Source: Diospyros lotus (Eukaryota; Streptophyta; Magnoliopsida; Ericales; Ebenaceae). From it: a stretch of 64,000 nt of DNA. Each line of letters starts with the position of its first letter. The first letter of the stretch is position 1. Below are positions 59,942 to 64,000 of the stretch, in pieces. The stretch is from assembly GCF_014633365.1 (NCBI RefSeq), contig NC_068350.1:35703119-35767118 (forward strand), in the 5' to 3' direction. The notes below the pieces were generated by a model. It was not told where the DNA came from and did no database searches. It worked only from the letters and a program-made list of their open reading frames with translations. A program made the translations under genes and the position numbers.

Positions 59942-60334
59942 TGTTAAGAAATTTGAATCAAATACAAATAACGATCAAACCATCAATTACACACACAAAC
60001 ATAAAATTTAATATTTAAAACCCAAATATAAAAAATACGGACAAAAAAAATAAAATATCGCTAAACAAATATTACTAGTATAAAAGTGATATTGTTACAC
60101 AAAATTTCATGACATTAGGCAACCATTTATAAATCTAAAATCATATGTAGAAATACACAAAAAATCGTATTATTATCAAAAGATGATTCGTGAGAATATT
60201 TCTTCAGATGAGATAAATTTCATATAAAATTAAATTTAACAATATCATAATCATAATCAAATTTAAAATTATAATCAAAATTAAATTAAAAAACTTAATT
60301 ATAAATAAATTAGAATTTTAAATCACAATATGCA
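59942..60334 (-). repeat. 5' LTR of the second copia element
   Basis: 393 bp. On the minus strand it starts TGCATATTGTGATTT and ends CAAATTTCTTAACA. The bordering 5 bases (ATCAA) have no partner at the other LTR of the family (AAAAG at 32595-32599). It ends about 615 bp upstream of the bZIP17 start codon. Confidence 0.85.
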
Positions 60335-60949
60335 ATCAAAATACATCATTTTATTTTGGTTCTCAATTTTTTAAAATGAAAAGAATTAATAAAAGGGGGG
60401 CCCAGTCTAGTCCGCCAAACACGCCAGGGATTGTATGGGGAAAGTCAAGCGTAGTCGTAACGGAAAGAGAACTGAAAGCGGAAATAAAAAAAAAAAAAAA
60501 AATAAGAAGAAGTTTCCAGAGATAAGAGCTGAGTCAATCGTGATGCCCAACCCCAACAGCCCAAGTGGTCTTCCCTACCCCTTCCCTTCCCGTACACGTC
60601 CTCTCCTCTGCTTTCAAATTCTCCATTTCTTTCCACCACGCGCCCACCGCCTACGCGCCAACCCAACCTTCTTTTTCTTTATACATATATAATTGATTGA
60701 TTATTTTCAATTTAGATTATATTTATTTCTTTAATTTTAGTTATAAAATATTTTAAATAATTTAATATTTTGATATTAATATTTTAAGTAAAAGTGAAGT
60801 GACGCCTTTTTGGGGCGCGTGGGAAACTTAAATTTCCCCATCTTGAGTGAGCCCATGCCAATTTCACTTCTCTCTCTCTCTCTCTCTACATGGACTCATC
60901 CATATAGTCGTCGTCGTCGTCCTTACTGTGGTTCTGGAAAGCTCCCAAA
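60335..60949 (+). promoter_or_regulatory. promoter and 5' UTR of the bZIP17-like gene, with a five-codon uORF
   Basis: Between the copia LTR and the start codon. Contains a GC-rich block at 60390-60660 with ACACGTCC (60594-60601, an ACGT core), a TATA-like ATACATATATAA (60681-60692) and a CT-rich leader (60869-60888). An upstream ORF, ATG-GAC-TCA-TCC-ATA-TAG, lies at 60890-60907, 42 bases before the main ATG. The transcription start is unknown. Confidence 0.5.
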
Positions 60950-62786
60950 ATGGCCGACCCACCGTCTATGGCGGAACCCATGCCTCCTGACCCTAACGTA
61001 CTTGCCGCAGACTGCGATTGGATGCCGTCTCCGGTGAATGACGACGACTCCACTATGCTTTCGGACTTGCTCCTCTTCGACGGCGACCTTGATTTCAACT
61101 TCGACTTCGATCTCGATCTCGGCCTCCCTCCCGACGCGCCGTACTTACTCGACGATCCTTCTTTTTCTGCTCCTCAGATCCGGCCTTCCTCGTCCGATTC
61201 GGATGCCGGCGGCCTCGTTGAGCCTTGTAGGATTTTGAATTCCCCGTCCGCCGTTGATCGAAGCTCCGACGTCTCTAAGTTTCTCTCGCAGGAGGCTTCT
61301 CAGGAGACGGATCTGGCTGGGCTTTTGGCGTGTCCCTCTTCCGAGTCGGAGGCTCTCGATCGGCAAGCTTCTGGCCCCGCCTCGTCTCAGGGTTCCGGCA
61401 ATAATTCTGCTGCGAACTATTATCCATCGCCGGACTCGGAAAATTCCGCTCGTTCGGCTGCCTCTTCGCCGAACTATGCCAATTCCATGAATGGCGTTGT
61501 TGATCAGAAGATTAAGTTGGAGGAAGAGGGCAATAATTGCTTGATGAAGAGGAAAAAGCATACTAATGAAGACGCTAATTCCGAATCGAGGACAAGCAAG
61601 TACCAGAGGGCAAATGCGGAAGACAACCCCAAGAATCCGACGTATAGTTCCCCCAGAGAAATGACCGCGACGGGCGATGGGGAAAATAAGAGGAAGGCGA
61701 GGTTGATGAGGAACCGTGAAAGCGCTCAGCTTTCTAGGCAGAGGAAGAAGCAGTATGTGGAGGAGTTAGAGGATAAGGTAAGATCCATGCATTCCACCAT
61801 TCAAGATTTGAACTCTAAGATTTCGTATATAATGGCTGAAAATGCAACTCTCCGGCAACAATTCAGTGGCGGTGCCATGTGCCCAGCCCCCGTGCCACCA
61901 CCTGGTGCCATGTACCATCCTCATCCGGCTATGCCTTATCCCTGGATGCCCTGTCCTCCTTATGTTGTTAAACCACAAGGTTCTCAAGTTCCATTAGTCC
62001 CCATACCCAAATTGAAGCCGCAGCAGCCTTCCTCTGCTCCAAAATCTAAGAAGTTTGAGGGTAAGAAGAAGGAGAGCAAAACGAAGAAGGTTGCAAGTGT
62101 TAGTTTTCTTGGTCTGTTGCTTTTTATTCTTCTGTTTGGTGGGTTGGTGCCAGTAGTAAACGTGAAATTTGGAGCAATGCAGGATGGTGGATCGGGTTGG
62201 TTTGGTAATAGGTTTTATGAACATCAATATCGTGGGAGGATATTCAATGTTAAAGGTCACCTGAATACTTCCGAGCACAGCTTAGGAATGGGATTTTCTG
62301 ATGGGAGATTTGCTACTGGAAACAATTATGCCAGTAGAATTGATTGTGGGAGAGATAATTGTAGGGGATCAGAATTGAAAGCTGGGGAGAAAGAAGGATC
62401 ACAGCCTTTTCCTGCGTCAAACAAATTTGTGCAGCCAGGCAATTCTAGTGAACCTCTTGTTGCCTCTTTGTACGTGCCAAGGAATGATAAGCTTGTAAAG
62501 ATTGATGGCAACTTGATAATTCATTCTGTTCTGGCTTGTGAAAAATCCATGGCATCTTGTAGAAAAACTGATGAAACAACGAGCAGTAAGGAAACTGGTT
62601 TGGCAGTTGCGGGAAACAGGCCTCCTGCTATCCCTCTTACTGGGAGGAATAATGGCAGATACCCCCAATACAGGAATCCATCTGAACAGAAAAGAGCTCT
62701 TGGTTCTGGTTCTATGGATAAGGATAAGCTGAAGTCAACAACTGCTGATGGTGAATTGCAGCAGTGGTTCCGGGAAGGCCTCGCAG
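60950..62786 (+). CDS. bZIP17: bZIP17/28-type ER membrane-tethered transcription factor, exon 1 (partial)
   Basis: ER stress and salt stress regulator: it is anchored in the ER membrane, and stress sends it to the Golgi, where site-1 and site-2 proteases free the bZIP part for the nucleus. Seen here: an acidic, D-rich activation region (residues 30-70); basic region 246-267 (KRKARLMRNRESAQLSRQRKK) and leucine zipper to about 305; a K-rich stretch, then one membrane segment at 381-403 (VASVSFLGLLLFILLFGG); and a lumenal domain with the conserved VPRNDKLVKIDGNLIIHS (509-526). The place of the usual RxxL site-1 motif reads YRGRIFNVKG (427-436), so the key leucine is F. The exon ends at LAG with donor GCAG|GTATCA (GT at 62787); the family's last exon lies beyond the window. 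The ATG context (CAAAATGGC) is good. Confidence 0.93.
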
Positions 62787-64000
62787 GTATCAGTTAACTC
62801 ACATTCACAGTTTAATATAAGTTAGTTTCGTTGATTTATTATTCAAATTTACCTGCTGTCTATTTTGTGTGATTACTTAAACTGCCTAAATTGTTTTGGC
62901 ACGGGAAAGGTCATACCATTTTGTGTGATCGTGTTCCTTGTGCAAGGCCTTTATCCATACCTTTATATAGGTTGCTCTAGTTTAGATTCCTACTGTTGAA
63001 TTGGTTGGTCAGGCTCTAGGATCTTATCAAGGCATTCACTACACTCATACTTGCACAAAGTGGCAATATACCCAACATTCATTGATTTTTATGCTGTAAT
63101 CTTTTAGAGGACGTTATTGCTGTAATCTTTTGGACTTCAGTCTTTGTGAACTTTTGTGCTATGTTCAAAAGAGAGGACCAGTGCCTTAACTAGTGTAAAA
63201 TATGGCGTCATTTACAAGTCTGCAATAATATTTGATGGTTAAAGGGAAAAGAAAAAAGAGGGGGGGGGCGCAGATTGTGTATTTTTGCTATGTTATCTGG
63301 CCAAATATCACTTGACAAATGAAACATGGTCATACATAAGAAGTGCAAACTCTTTTAAAAGTGTTTCATACCATATCCGGACATTTTATCAAACAAGGCC
63401 AACAGAACACTTGTAGAAGTGATTGTGTCCCATCACCTGCTTGTTCAAACGTGTCTTAGTATTTCAAGATCAATTAGAACACTAAAAACAACATTGATTT
63501 ATTCCATTTTCCTCCCTCTAAATTTTTCAGGTTCAAGAATTGAGCCCAAAAACTTTCAATGAATGTGCTCTCTCTCTCTCTCTTCCCCCCGAAAAAAAAA
63601 AAAAAATTACTATTCCTTTTCCATCATCACCACTGGCCAACCCATAATTCATATTGGAATTATGGTACTTTTCTTTCAAAATTTTCTAGTGTTATATTTG
63701 GTTATTCCATTCATAAAGATTGCTAATAAAAAATATAGAAACATTTTTATTTCATACGGCATGTTTGTTTCCTTATCCAAGCTTCTTGAACTTTCATCTT
63801 CTTTATGGATAGATCTGGAAAAAGAAAGTACTGGGTTTTGCCATCATATTGCACCCATGATGCATATGCTTTGTATGTGATCAACTTGTGTCATCCTTAC
63901 ATGGCAACTTAAGGTAATTGCAGGTTTCAAACAAACAAAAGTATATGACAATGAGTTGGATGACTACATGAGTCATTTTTAAGGTGGAAATCTTGTTATT
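62787..64000 (+). other. intron 1 of the bZIP17-like gene (to the window edge)
   Basis: Begins at the donor GTATCAG. T-rich with many stops, as expected of an intron. No acceptor followed by the expected C-terminal coding sequence was found before 64000, so the intron is at least 1.2 kb. The 105-codon frame at 63563-63880 is low-complexity and hydrophobic and has no family features. A G run lies at 63260-63268. Confidence 0.7.

Larger units (their letters stand above)
52655..60334 (-). mobile_element. 5' part of a second Ty1/copia element, split by a hAT insertion
   Basis: On the minus strand: 5' LTR (59942-60334), primer site TATCAGAGTTG directly after it, a leader, then gag, protease and integrase ending at the start of reverse transcriptase near 52655, where recognisable sequence stops. 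A hAT element (55855-59934) lies exactly at the LTR/primer-site border. The LTR matches the one at 32600-32980. The remainder of pol and the 3' LTR are absent from this side; a complementary 3' fragment of the same family lies at 32600-33560. Confidence 0.82.

Noticed and set aside
32595..60339. Matching target duplication for the two copia halves as one element
   Set aside because: The flanks AAAAG (32595-32599) and ATCAA (60335-60339) do not match, so the single-element idea is kept only as a hypothesis.
63563..63880. 105-codon frame near the right edge as the last exon of the bZIP17-like gene
   Set aside because: It lacks the expected family C-terminus and a fitting acceptor; treated as intron sequence.

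Overview
The window is plant nuclear DNA, most likely from a eudicot. It has AT-rich intergenic DNA, short GT-AG introns, a plant beta-tubulin first exon, two B1-type mitotic cyclins, a MYBC1-type GARP factor, an ER-tethered bZIP17-type factor, and every main class of plant transposable element. Species cannot be told from the sequence. No prokaryotic features, tRNA or rRNA genes, or CRISPR were seen.

Layout: (1) 1-1640, 5' end of a beta-tubulin gene on the minus strand, with a probable leader intron. (2) 1640-12840, intergenic: a SINE-like repeat, a 3.1 kb solo LTR with a perfect 5-bp target duplication (carrying a nested hAT MITE), and a 2 kb Mutator-like element filled with palindromic repeats. 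(3) 12846-21419, two complete seven-exon CYCB1 genes head to head, sharing a 4.3 kb spacer; each promoter has a cluster of AACGG (MSA-type) cores, and two hAT-related elements lie between them. (4) 21420-29440, the MYBC1-like gene and long non-repetitive flanks. (5) 29441-60334, about 31 kb of transposon DNA. (6) 60335-64000, promoter and first exon of a bZIP17-like gene running off the right edge.

The main result is the nested stack in region 5, resolved by target-site duplications. A Mutator-like element (34963-50024, 9-bp TSD) carries a captured fragment of a receptor-like kinase, so it is a Pack-MULE. A Ty1/copia element (35000-41359) sits in its left inverted repeat. A Ty3/gypsy element (42252-49571, 5-bp TSD) sits in the kinase fragment. 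A CACTA element (46399-47755, 3-bp TSD) sits in the gypsy gag. To the right, a 4.1 kb hAT element (55855-59934, 8-bp TSD) sits at the LTR/primer-site junction of another copia element. All transposon open reading frames are broken, so the block looks inactive.

The host genes point to cell division (tubulin, mitotic cyclins) and to transcriptional control of stress and clock responses (MYBC1, bZIP17). They look like independent neighbours, not a cluster. I found no convincing new gene system. The best leads are the Pack-MULE stack, the inverted cyclin pair with an apparent 3' gene-conversion tract, and the palindrome-packed Mutator-like element. Exon limits were set by eye from splice sites, frame and family knowledge; no alignment was run.
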